Shown one piece after another: positions 56,578-64,000 of a stretch of DNA of 64,000 nt. The position numbers and the translations under genes are program-made. Origin of the DNA: Pectobacterium fontis (GTDB taxonomy: Bacteria > Pseudomonadota > Gammaproteobacteria > Enterobacterales > Enterobacteriaceae); NCBI RefSeq assembly GCF_000803215.1, contig NZ_JSXC01000026.1:1-64000 (forward strand), read 5' to 3'. Position 1 is the first letter of the stretch, and the number at the start of each line of letters is the position of its first letter. The notes beneath the pieces are model-generated. The model was given only the letters and a program-made list of their open reading frames with translations. It made no database searches and was not told the origin of the DNA.

Positions 56578-57477
56578 ATGTTAAGTATAAAACGTGTGAT
56601 TTATTATCAGGAACTCATCCGGGTCGGGAGTTTCACGAAAGCGGCGAAGGCGCTGAATATCTCTCAGGCTTTTTTGTCGCAAGAGATCGCGCGTTTGGAG
56701 CTTGAAACGGAAAGAAAGCTGATTAACAGAACTACCCGACAGTTTTCTCTGACGCCATTCGGGAAGATCTTTGCTGATAAAATTCAGGGAATGATTAAAG
56801 AGCATTATGAGCTGGAGCAGTTTGTCAGCAGCTATGAGGAGAGCACGGATGGGGCGCTACTGGTTGGCGTGATCCCTATTTTTAACCGTCTGGCCTACTA
56901 CAATGTGTTTAACCTGTTTCAGACATCCTATCCCAATATCGATATCTCTTTCATTGACGGTGTGAGCACCGATTTACTGGAAAGGGTACGCAATGGCGAG
57001 ATCCATCTGTCCTTCTCGACACCGTTTGATGAATACCTGAACGATCCTCTGTTTCATCACACCATGTGTCAGGTTGATGACGTGGTGGCCGTGATGGCGA
57101 TGTCGCATCCGCTTGCTGACAACAAAATGCTAAGCCTGCCGCAACTGGTTAAAGAAAAGCTGATCGTGCCGCAGAAAGGGACGGGCGAGCATGCCGCCGT
57201 CTCTGAGTCCTTCACCCGGCAAGGCATCAACCCCAGTTACTTTCGCGAATGCAGCAATATGGACATCATTATGGATCTGGTCGTCAACCTGTCCGGCGTC
57301 GTCTTCCTCTGTTCGTCTGTCGCCAAAAGCCTGACTGCTTACGATGTCGTGGTTATTCCGCTGGAAGAGCAACTGAAAAGAACGTTCGCGATTAGCTATC
57401 TGAAACGCAGCGTGAACATTCCTATCGTGCGTCTGTTTTTGGATTTTCTGGAAGATTACAGCGAATCCGTTCGGTAG
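56578..57477 (+). CDS. LysR-family regulator opposite the reductase operon
   Basis: A 299-residue LysR-type regulator. The winged helix is IRVGSFTKAAKALNISQAFLS-like at residues 14-35 and EIARLELETERKLINRTTR follows. The C-terminal effector domain contains VGVIPIFNRLAYYNV. It is divergent from the NrfC-NrfD-MFS-FMN-flavoprotein operon and is the natural candidate to control it, perhaps in response to the reductase substrate. Direct operators are suggested at 56495-56520. Confidence 0.92.
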   Translation: MLSIKRVIYYQELIRVGSFTKAAKALNISQAFLSQEIARLELETERKLINRTTRQFSLTPFGKIFADKIQGMIKEHYELEQFVSSYEESTDGALLVGVIPIFNRLAYYNVFNLFQTSYPNIDISFIDGVSTDLLERVRNGEIHLSFSTPFDEYLNDPLFHHTMCQVDDVVAVMAMSHPLADNKMLSLPQLVKEKLIVPQKGTGEHAAVSESFTRQGINPSYFRECSNMDIIMDLVVNLSGVVFLCSSVAKSLTAYDVVVIPLEEQLKRTFAISYLKRSVNIPIVRLFLDFLEDYSESVR

Positions 57478-57755
57478 GGCATTTTCTCTGTTCAAAAGAC
57501 GCGGATATCCAAGGCACGTCACGCAACGGAAACATGCTCCGCGTTCATACCATCCTTATGCGCTGGCTGTCCGGCAGCCGCCTCATCCTCCCGTATTCTC
57601 CCTTCATTGCCTTCAGTTTCTTTTCCCGCTGTTCATCAATGGTCGGTAAATTTTGTAAAGATGAATAAATGTGAGACGACGCAAATTATCACCATAAATA
57701 TACTTGTATGGTAGTTGGCATGAAGAATGGCTAGATGCATAGAAGGATAAGTAAC

Positions 57756-58970
57756 GTGAAGATTGTCAGTGCTGAAGTATTTGTTACCTGCCCAGGGCGG
57801 AATTTTGTCACCCTGAGAATTACGACAGATAGCGGATTAACAGGTCTTGGGGATGCAACGCTCAACGGGCGTGAGTTACCGGTCGCCTCTTACCTCAAAG
57901 ATCATGTCTGTCCACAGTTGATTGGGCGTGATGCGCACCAGATTGAGGACATTTGGCAGTATTTCTATAAAGGTGCCTACTGGCGTCGTGGCCCGGTGAC
58001 CATGTCTGCGATTTCAGCGGTAGATATGGCCTTGTGGGATATCAAGGCTAAAGCCGCCAACATGCCGCTCTACCAACTGTTAGGCGGGGCATCGCGCACG
58101 GGCGTCATGGTGTATTGCCACACCACGGGTCACTCCATTGATGAAGTACTGGATGATTACGCCAGGCATCGCGATCAGGGCTTCAAAGCCATTCGCGTGC
58201 AGTGTGGCGTACCAGGTATGAAAACCACCTACGGGATGGCAAAAGGTAAAGGACTGGCGTACGAGCCAGCGACGAAAGGTAACTGGCCGGAAGAGCAACT
58301 GTGGTCTACGGAAAAATACCTCGATTTCACGCCGAAACTGTTTGAAGCCGTGCGCGACAAGTTTGGCTTCAACGAGCACCTGCTGCATGACATGCACCAT
58401 CGGTTGACGCCGATTGAAGCGGCGCGCTTTGGTAAGAGCATTGAGGACTACCGCCTTTTCTGGATGGAAGACCCAACGCCAGCGGAAAATCAGGAGTGCT
58501 TCCGTTTAATTCGCCAGCATACCGTCACGCCGATTGCCGTGGGGGAAGTCTTCAACAGTATTTGGGATTGTAAGCAACTGATTGAAGAACAACTCATCGA
58601 CTACATTCGCACCACCATGACGCACGCAGGCGGGATTACCGGTATGCGTCGCATCGCCGACTTTGCGTCACTCTATCAGGTACGTACCGGTTCGCACGGG
58701 CCGTCGGATCTGTCGCCTGTCTGCATGGCGGCGGCACTGCATTTTGATCTCTGGGTGCCAAATTTCGGCGTGCAGGAATACATGGGCTATTCGGAGCAAA
58801 TGCTGGAGGTGTTCCCTCATAACTGGACATTCAATAACGGTTATATGCACCCAGGGGAAAAACCGGGGTTAGGCATAGAGTTTGATGAAAAGCTGGCGGC
58901 CAAATATCCCTATGACCCTGCTTATTTACCGGTTGCGCGTCTGGAAGATGGCACTCTGTGGAATTGGTAA
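57756..58970 (+). CDS. rspA: RspA-type mannonate/gluconate dehydratase
   Basis: A 404-residue enolase-superfamily enzyme of the ManD group, nearly the same as E. coli RspA (404): [40 protein letters not shown] and [19 protein letters not shown]. The Mg ligands are expected in [17 protein letters not shown] and AVGEVFNS. Enzymes of this type dehydrate D-mannonate and/or D-gluconate to 2-keto-3-deoxygluconate. The GTG at 57756 gives the E. coli length, with AAGGA about nine bases before it; an upstream in-frame ATG at 57735 would add seven residues. First gene of the rspA-ydfJ-ydfI-rspR cluster. Confidence 0.93.
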   Translation: MKIVSAEVFVTCPGRNFVTLRITTDSGLTGLGDATLNGRELPVASYLKDHVCPQLIGRDAHQIEDIWQYFYKGAYWRRGPVTMSAISAVDMALWDIKAKAANMPLYQLLGGASRTGVMVYCHTTGHSIDEVLDDYARHRDQGFKAIRVQCGVPGMKTTYGMAKGKGLAYEPATKGNWPEEQLWSTEKYLDFTPKLFEAVRDKFGFNEHLLHDMHHRLTPIEAARFGKSIEDYRLFWMEDPTPAENQECFRLIRQHTVTPIAVGEVFNSIWDCKQLIEEQLIDYIRTTMTHAGGITGMRRIADFASLYQVRTGSHGPSDLSPVCMAAALHFDLWVPNFGVQEYMGYSEQMLEVFPHNWTFNNGYMHPGEKPGLGIEFDEKLAAKYPYDPAYLPVARLEDGTLWNW

Positions 58971-59080
58971 TAAAGAAAAATAGAATAATTATAGTACATT
59001 AGTGAATAGAACATCTTACCTACATCTATATTAATAATGTACTACTCCCATTATATATCTTAAAAGGTGATAATATAATT

Positions 59081-60415
59081 ATGTCTAGTACAAACCATGT
59101 TGATTACGCTCATGATAATACACCCGTAATAAAACGTGTTGCGACTGCATCAGCGATTGGTACAGCAGCAGAATATTATGACTTCTTTGCCTATGGTACG
59201 GCGGCTGTTTTATTTTTTGGTCAGCTTTTTTTTCCAAGTTCAGATCCCTTAATTAGTACGCTGGCGGCATTTGCTACTTATGCCGTTGGTTTCCTTGCTC
59301 GACCATTAGGGGGGATTGTTTTTGGACATATTGGCGATAAAGTGGGACGTAAAAAGGCACTGGTCATTACGATTTTAATTGTGGGGTTAGGGACATTTTG
59401 TATTGGCCTGTTACCTACCTATGAAAAAATTGGTATTTGGGCACCCATATTATTAATTTTAATCCGCATCCTACAGGGATTTGGCGTTGGAGGAGAACAG
59501 GCGGGGGCCGTCTTGATGACCGCCGAGTATTCTCAGCCTGAACGTCGGGGTTTTTTTGCCAGTTGGGTGCAAATAGGGGCGCCGACCGGTTTCCTTCTGC
59601 CGCTGGCCTTGTTTGCCGTGTTAAATAAAGTGCTTTCTCCTGAACAAATGCTGGACTGGGGCTGGCGTGTTCCGTTCTTGCTGAGTTTATTGCTGGTCAT
59701 TGTGGGGCTTTTTATACGCTTAAAAATCGACGAGTCGCCAGTTTTTGCCCAAATCAGGGAAACAAAAGCGGCAGAGTCACGCCCCGTTATCGAGGTTATT
59801 CGCGATTTTCCTGGCATCGTCACTAAGGGCGTGTGTGCCAAACTTGTTGAGGCATGTACCTTCGCGATGTTTACCGTTATCGTGTTGGCATACGGTAAAG
59901 CAAATCATCTTGATGAAACATTATTGATGGAGACGATGATTGTTGCTGTGATATTGGAAATTATGGCCATTCCATTAATGGGACATCTCTCTGATAAATT
60001 AGGTCGAAAAACTATCTATATTATTGGTGCGTTACTTCAGGTGGTTATGATTATTCCTTTCTTCCTGGCAATCAATCAAGATAGCTATTGGTTAACGCAG
60101 CTTGTCATGATCATGGTGTTAACTATTGGTCACAGTATGTGTTATGCGCCACAGGCATCCTTTTTCCCTGAATTATTCCCTACGCATATTCGTTGTAGTG
60201 GTATTGCCTTAATATGGCAGGTGGGATCATTAATTGGTAGCGGGGTTCTTGGATTACTGGCAGTGAAAATTCTTCAGGTAACGGGTGGTCATTACTATGG
60301 TCTGGCAACGTATGTGATTGTATTAGGGATTATTTCCGTTATTGGTTTGTTATTAATGCCAGAAACTGCACCTAAAAAAATTAAACGCGAGCTGCACTCG
60401 TGGGGTAAAAATTAA
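59081..60415 (+). CDS. ydfJ: MHS-type MFS transporter, YdfJ-like
   Basis: A 444-residue inner-membrane symporter with twelve helices of the metabolite:H+ symporter group. ASAIGTAAEYYDFFAYGTAAV and RPLGGIVFGHIGDKVGRKKAL are family signatures. Codon use is more AT-rich than in the neighbouring genes. Between rspA and the ydfI-type reductase it probably imports a hexonate or hexuronate. In E. coli K-12 the corresponding ydfJ is, as I recall, broken by the Qin prophage; here the gene is intact. Confidence 0.85.
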   Translation: MSSTNHVDYAHDNTPVIKRVATASAIGTAAEYYDFFAYGTAAVLFFGQLFFPSSDPLISTLAAFATYAVGFLARPLGGIVFGHIGDKVGRKKALVITILIVGLGTFCIGLLPTYEKIGIWAPILLILIRILQGFGVGGEQAGAVLMTAEYSQPERRGFFASWVQIGAPTGFLLPLALFAVLNKVLSPEQMLDWGWRVPFLLSLLLVIVGLFIRLKIDESPVFAQIRETKAAESRPVIEVIRDFPGIVTKGVCAKLVEACTFAMFTVIVLAYGKANHLDETLLMETMIVAVILEIMAIPLMGHLSDKLGRKTIYIIGALLQVVMIIPFFLAINQDSYWLTQLVMIMVLTIGHSMCYAPQASFFPELFPTHIRCSGIALIWQVGSLIGSGVLGLLAVKILQVTGGHYYGLATYVIVLGIISVIGLLLMPETAPKKIKRELHSWGKN

Positions 60416-60472
60416 TTATTCATAAATATGTTTTATTTTTTCAGTTAAATTTTGCCAACATCAGGGATAACA

Positions 60473-61939
60473 ATGAGTATCAGCGAATCTTCTACTTTTA
60501 AACCGCAGGTTGTGGTGCCGCGTTACGACCGCAGCCTGCTAAAAACACGTATTGCGCATATTGGCTTTGGCGCATTCCACCGGGCGCATCAGGCGGTGTG
60601 TGCCGATAAGCTGGCGGCGGAGCACGGCAGCGACTGGGGCTATTGCGAAATTAATCTGATCGGCGGCGAGCAGCAGATTGAGGCTATTCGCCAGCAGGAT
60701 TTGCTGTGGTCGGTGTCCGAAATGGCGGATAGCGGTTGGAATAGCCGGGTGATTGGCATTGCGACTCGTGCACTGCACGCAGAAGTGGATGGCATTGAGG
60801 CGGTGTTGGAGGCGTTAAGCACGCCGGATATCGCCATCGTGTCGATTACCGTCACGGAGAAAGGCTATTGCCACCATCCGGCGACGGGGCTGTTGAATAC
60901 CGAACATCCGCTGATTTGCCACGATCTGGCGTTACCCGCAGAACCACGCTCCCTGCCCGGTGTGATTCTGGCTGCCATCAAACGCAGACGAGAGCGTCAG
61001 TTACCGGCATTCAGCGTGATGTCCTGCGACAATATGCCAGAGAACGGACACGTCACGCGTAACGTTATCGTTCAGCTAGCTGAGCAGCAGGATGTCGAAC
61101 TGGCGCGCTGGATTGAACGGCACGTCACCTTCCCATCCACGATGGTAGACAGAATTGTTCCGGCGATGACCGAAGAAACGCTGGAGACGATCCAAGGGCT
61201 ACTGGGCGTCGCCGATCCCGCGGGGATCGCCTGTGAGCCGTTTTTCCAGTGGGTGATCGAAGATAACTTCATTAACGGCCGCCCCGGATGGGAAAACGCG
61301 GGCGCGGAGCTGGTACAAAATGTGCTGCCGTTTGAGGAAATGAAGCTGCGGATGCTCAATGGTAGTCACTCGTTTTTGGCGTATCTGGGCTATCTGGCGG
61401 GCTATCAATATATCAGTGATTGCATGCAGGATGGCAATCTGGTCGCGGCGGCGCATCACCTGATGTTGCAGGAGCAGGCTCCGACATTGCGTACATCGGG
61501 TGTCGATCTCGCCGCCTATGCAGAAGCGTTACTGGTGCGCTATCGTAACCGTGCGTTAAAACACCGTACCTGGCAGATTGCGATGGATGGATCGCAGAAA
61601 TTACCACAGCGGATGCTGGATTCGATCCGCTGGCATCTGGCGAACGGTAGCCGTTTTGACGCGCTGGCGCTCGGTGTGGCGGGATGGATGCGTTATGCCA
61701 GTGGCGTGGATGAGCAAGGGCGGCCAATTGACATCAGCGATCCGTTGAAAGACGCAATCGCTGAAACGGTGCAACACAGCGCGGAGGGCGAAAGTCGGGT
61801 CACTGCGTTACTCACACTGACCGCGATTTTCGGTGAGGATTTGCCGCAGAATCCGATCTTCGTGGATGCGGTAACGCAGCGCTACATGTCATTGTTAGCA
61901 AAGGGTGTGAAAAGCACATTACAGGAAATGGACTGGTAA
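60473..61939 (+). CDS. ydfI: YdfI-like mannitol-dehydrogenase-family fructuronate reductase
   Basis: A 488-residue NAD-dependent polyol dehydrogenase of the long-chain mannitol dehydrogenase family. The Rossmann motif is [15 protein letters not shown]; the catalytic lysine region is [13 protein letters not shown]. The length matches E. coli YdfI (486). Fructuronate reductase (UxuB type) reduces D-fructuronate to D-mannonate, which RspA would then dehydrate. The ATG at 60473 has GGGATAAC before it; the open frame extends seven codons further up. Together with ydfJ and rspA it forms a hexuronate path. Confidence 0.9.
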   Translation: MSISESSTFKPQVVVPRYDRSLLKTRIAHIGFGAFHRAHQAVCADKLAAEHGSDWGYCEINLIGGEQQIEAIRQQDLLWSVSEMADSGWNSRVIGIATRALHAEVDGIEAVLEALSTPDIAIVSITVTEKGYCHHPATGLLNTEHPLICHDLALPAEPRSLPGVILAAIKRRRERQLPAFSVMSCDNMPENGHVTRNVIVQLAEQQDVELARWIERHVTFPSTMVDRIVPAMTEETLETIQGLLGVADPAGIACEPFFQWVIEDNFINGRPGWENAGAELVQNVLPFEEMKLRMLNGSHSFLAYLGYLAGYQYISDCMQDGNLVAAAHHLMLQEQAPTLRTSGVDLAAYAEALLVRYRNRALKHRTWQIAMDGSQKLPQRMLDSIRWHLANGSRFDALALGVAGWMRYASGVDEQGRPIDISDPLKDAIAETVQHSAEGESRVTALLTLTAIFGEDLPQNPIFVDAVTQRYMSLLAKGVKSTLQEMDW

Positions 61940-62043
61940 ACTGAGGCCGGCGATGGTGATGATAACCGGCGCGCTGTAACAATGACACTCACGCTGCTAA
62001 GCGTGTATCATGAGAGGTAAAATTCTCAGGTAAGTACAGCGGC

Positions 62044-62730
62044 ATGGATATCTCTTTTCAGATCAACAACAACGAACCAGTAAACCAGCAAATTTATCGC
62101 ATACTGCGTAAAGACATTGTGGAATGCAATATTCCGCCGGGTAAGTTTTTGTCTGAAAAAGAGATTTCTGTACGTTTCGATGTTTCCCGCCAGCCAGTGA
62201 GAGAAGCGTTTATCAAACTGGCCGAAGCTGGGCTGGTGCAGATCCTGCCGCAGCGTGGCACGTTTGTGATGAAGATTTCTGAGCAACGCGTTGCAGATGC
62301 CCGCTTTATCCGCCAGGCGCTGGAGTGCGCTATTGTGCGTCGGGCCGCGGAAATGGTGACGGATGAGCAATTGCTGACGTTAGAGCACAATTTACACCGT
62401 CAGGAACTGGCCGCGCAGAATGAACAGGTGCGGGAGTTTCTCAGCCTTGACGACAATTTCCACCAGCTTTTAACGCAGATTGCCAACTGTTCGCTAGCGT
62501 GGGAAACCATTGAATCGATTAAGGCGACGATGGATCGCGTACGTTTTCTCAGCCTGAGTCAGGTTTCTCCTCCGCCAAGCCTGATCCAGCAGCATTACCT
62601 GATTTTTAACGCCTTGAAAGCGCGGGATCCCGATGCGGCGGAGAAAGCGATCCGTGAGCATTTACAGGAAATGATCTATTCGATCACCCCGATTGTGCAA
62701 CAGAATAGCGACTGGTTCGAGCACGCCTGA
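62044..62730 (+). CDS. rspR: GntR/FadR-type regulator RspR
   Basis: A 228-residue regulator of the same length as E. coli RspR (YdfH). The winged helix is in residues 10-75 ([39 protein letters not shown]), and the all-helical FCD effector domain follows ([19 protein letters not shown]). RspR represses rspAB in E. coli. It is the last gene of the cluster, 104 bases after ydfI, and probably controls it. Confidence 0.93.
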   Translation: MDISFQINNNEPVNQQIYRILRKDIVECNIPPGKFLSEKEISVRFDVSRQPVREAFIKLAEAGLVQILPQRGTFVMKISEQRVADARFIRQALECAIVRRAAEMVTDEQLLTLEHNLHRQELAAQNEQVREFLSLDDNFHQLLTQIANCSLAWETIESIKATMDRVRFLSLSQVSPPPSLIQQHYLIFNALKARDPDAAEKAIREHLQEMIYSITPIVQQNSDWFEHA

Positions 62731-62849
62731 GCGTGTTCAATGAAGGTTCCCGCTTTGTGATGAGCTTCTGATAGACGCCACGCGTCAGTGGCTGGGATGA
62801 GTCGGAGCCGCTAACGCATAAGTCATTGAAGGATGACGGGGATAACATT

Positions 62850-64000
62850 CTACTTCAGCGGCTGTGGTAATGTAATCAACCACAGTTCGTTGTCGGCTTC
62901 TGGCTTCTGCAACGGTTTGATTTCTAACGTCGTATCGACGTCCTTTCCATCTCGTGTGAGTGTGCCGTCGGCAGCCGCCTGATAGTCATCCGCTTTGTCT
63001 TTTGCTTTCACTGAAGATTGCAGCACGGATTGCAGGCCAAAATCGTTGTCGTTAATGACAGCCAGCGTTTGTTTGTCTACCAGTGCCAAACCTTCCACCT
63101 TCTCCTGCTGCCAGCCGAGCTTACGCAGGTCAACCCACTCTTGTTTGTGCGCCAATGTGATACCGCGCTTCTTCAATTGGGCGGGATCGTCAAATTCTGG
63201 TGATTTGCCATCGGCATCGAACGGCGTCAGATCGCTTGCCTGACTGAAATCGACCAGATAGATGCGGTTCTGCATGTGCTTATCTTTATCCGCGCCTTGT
63301 TCGACCAGCAAAATGCGTTGATTATCCAGCGCCACGATGTCACCGATTTTGGCATCTTTCGCTTTTTTATAGCTGTCGATATTGATGGGGTAGCCCACCA
63401 TGCGGCTGGTATGGGTTTCGGGGTTAAAGATCACCAGACGGGTAAACTGCGCTTTGTTTTTGGTTTTGCCGTCGATATCCAACGTGCTTTGCACTGCCAT
63501 GACGATCGTACCGTTCGGCAGGCGTGTCAGCCCTTCAAAACCTCGATTTGGCTGACGCCATTTGATGATATTTGGTAAACCGCTGGCAATCGAGTGTTCG
63601 TTGTCCACTGGCGTCGGCCCGAATTTTTGCAGGATCTTCCCATTGGCATCAACGTGGATCAGAAACGGACCATATTCGTCACATAGCCAGAAGCCTCCAT
63701 TGCCATCTGGCGTAATGCCTTCGGTGTCCAGGCCACGTTGGCGGGGGCTGAGCGGTTGTAGCGCATCGTTTAGCGCCACTTCATTGGTGGCACCAATGAA
63801 GTCTGTTGGCAGTGGCAGACCCGTGATATTGCCCTCAGTATCGTGCAGTGGTCGGGCATGGATCGCCTCGGCCGCTTTTGCGCTGACGCGAATATCCATG
63901 ATCAGCGGCGCGTAGTTAGGGCTGGCGAAGATTTTGGCCTCTTTCTCGCCGACCTGCGGCGCATCGGCATTCGGGCCGCGATCGGTGACGGTGGCGAACA
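62850..64000 (-). CDS. Esterase-like activity of phytase family protein, N-terminus missing
   Basis: The frame from 62850 stays open through the right end of the window, so the gene starts outside it; an internal ATG at 63899 is not the start. About 383 codons are visible. The first visible residues, FATVTDRGPNADAPQ, and DTEGITPDGNGGFWLCDEYGP, SGLPNIIKWRQPNRGFEGL are signatures of the secreted beta-propeller phytase-like esterase family. Function in bacteria is not settled; phosphoester cleavage is only a family-based guess. A signal peptide is expected beyond the window. Confidence 0.85.
   Translation of the reverse strand, partial: FATVTDRGPNADAPQVGEKEAKIFASPNYAPLIMDIRVSAKAAEAIHARPLHDTEGNITGLPLPTDFIGATNEVALNDALQPLSPRQRGLDTEGITPDGNGGFWLCDEYGPFLIHVDANGKILQKFGPTPVDNEHSIASGLPNIIKWRQPNRGFEGLTRLPNGTIVMAVQSTLDIDGKTKNKAQFTRLVIFNPETHTSRMVGYPINIDSYKKAKDAKIGDIVALDNQRILLVEQGADKDKHMQNRIYLVDFSQASDLTPFDADGKSPEFDDPAQLKKRGITLAHKQEWVDLRKLGWQQEKVEGLALVDKQTLAVINDNDFGLQSVLQSSVKAKDKADDYQAAADGTLTRDGKDVDTTLEIKPLQKPEADNELWLITLPQPLK

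Overview
The window looks like chromosome of a soft-rot enterobacterium, most probably Pectobacterium. Nearly every housekeeping protein reads as a close orthologue of an Escherichia coli protein (talA, maeB, mtr, hemF, ypeA, yfeY-yfeX, cysM, crr-ptsI-ptsH, cysK-cysZ, zipA, ubiK-ribB, norR-norVW, a class I fumarase, rspA). Several accessory blocks sit between them. The genus call is inference from gene content and context. I saw no rRNA, tRNA, CRISPR array or transposase.

Layout. 1-975: the first codons of a transketolase, then talA. 1163-8040: a divergent sugar-acid locus. One arm encodes an EryI-type isomerase, a sorbitol-type PTS EIIA, a KdgT-family permease, a DUF1537 acid-sugar kinase carrying an N-terminal sorbitol-type EIIB domain, and a PdxA2-type dehydrogenase. 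The other arm encodes an EryH-type isomerase and a SorC/EryD-type regulator. 8264-14010: maeB, mtr, yaiI, hemF, ypeA. 14131-22984: an iron-regulated import locus (FecI-FecR, a TonB receptor with signalling domain, an M16 protease and a YddA-like ABC protein). 23238-25981: yfeY, yfeX, cysM. 26021-31468: MacAB efflux and a divergent Cpx-like two-component system. 31533-36616: crr, ptsI, ptsH, cysK, cysZ. 36820-40701: zipA, yjeH, ubiK, FMN riboswitch and ribB. 40773-46114: tehB, then norW-norV opposite norR. 46188-50596: fumarase, a LysR-PACE efflux pair and a YrdC-domain protein. 50898-57477: an extracytosolic respiratory reductase locus (NrfC- and NrfD-like proteins, an MFS transporter, an FMN-binding carrier and a secreted flavoprotein) opposite a LysR gene. 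57756-62730: rspA-ydfJ-ydfI-rspR for hexonate catabolism. 62850-64000: an incomplete phytase-family esterase-like gene.

How the parts fit. The sugar-acid locus should feed triose phosphates or erythrose 4-phosphate into the adjacent transaldolase/transketolase step. Its orphan EIIA and its EIIB-kinase fusion could draw phosphate from HPr, encoded by ptsH at 34 kb. The import locus should be switched on by low iron and by its own substrate. The NrfCD-flavoprotein locus should pass quinol electrons through a covalent-FMN carrier to a periplasmic reductase of unknown acceptor. The strongest candidate for an undescribed system is the PTS-kinase fusion operon at 1.2-8.0 kb; the reductase operon at 50.9-55.9 kb is second.
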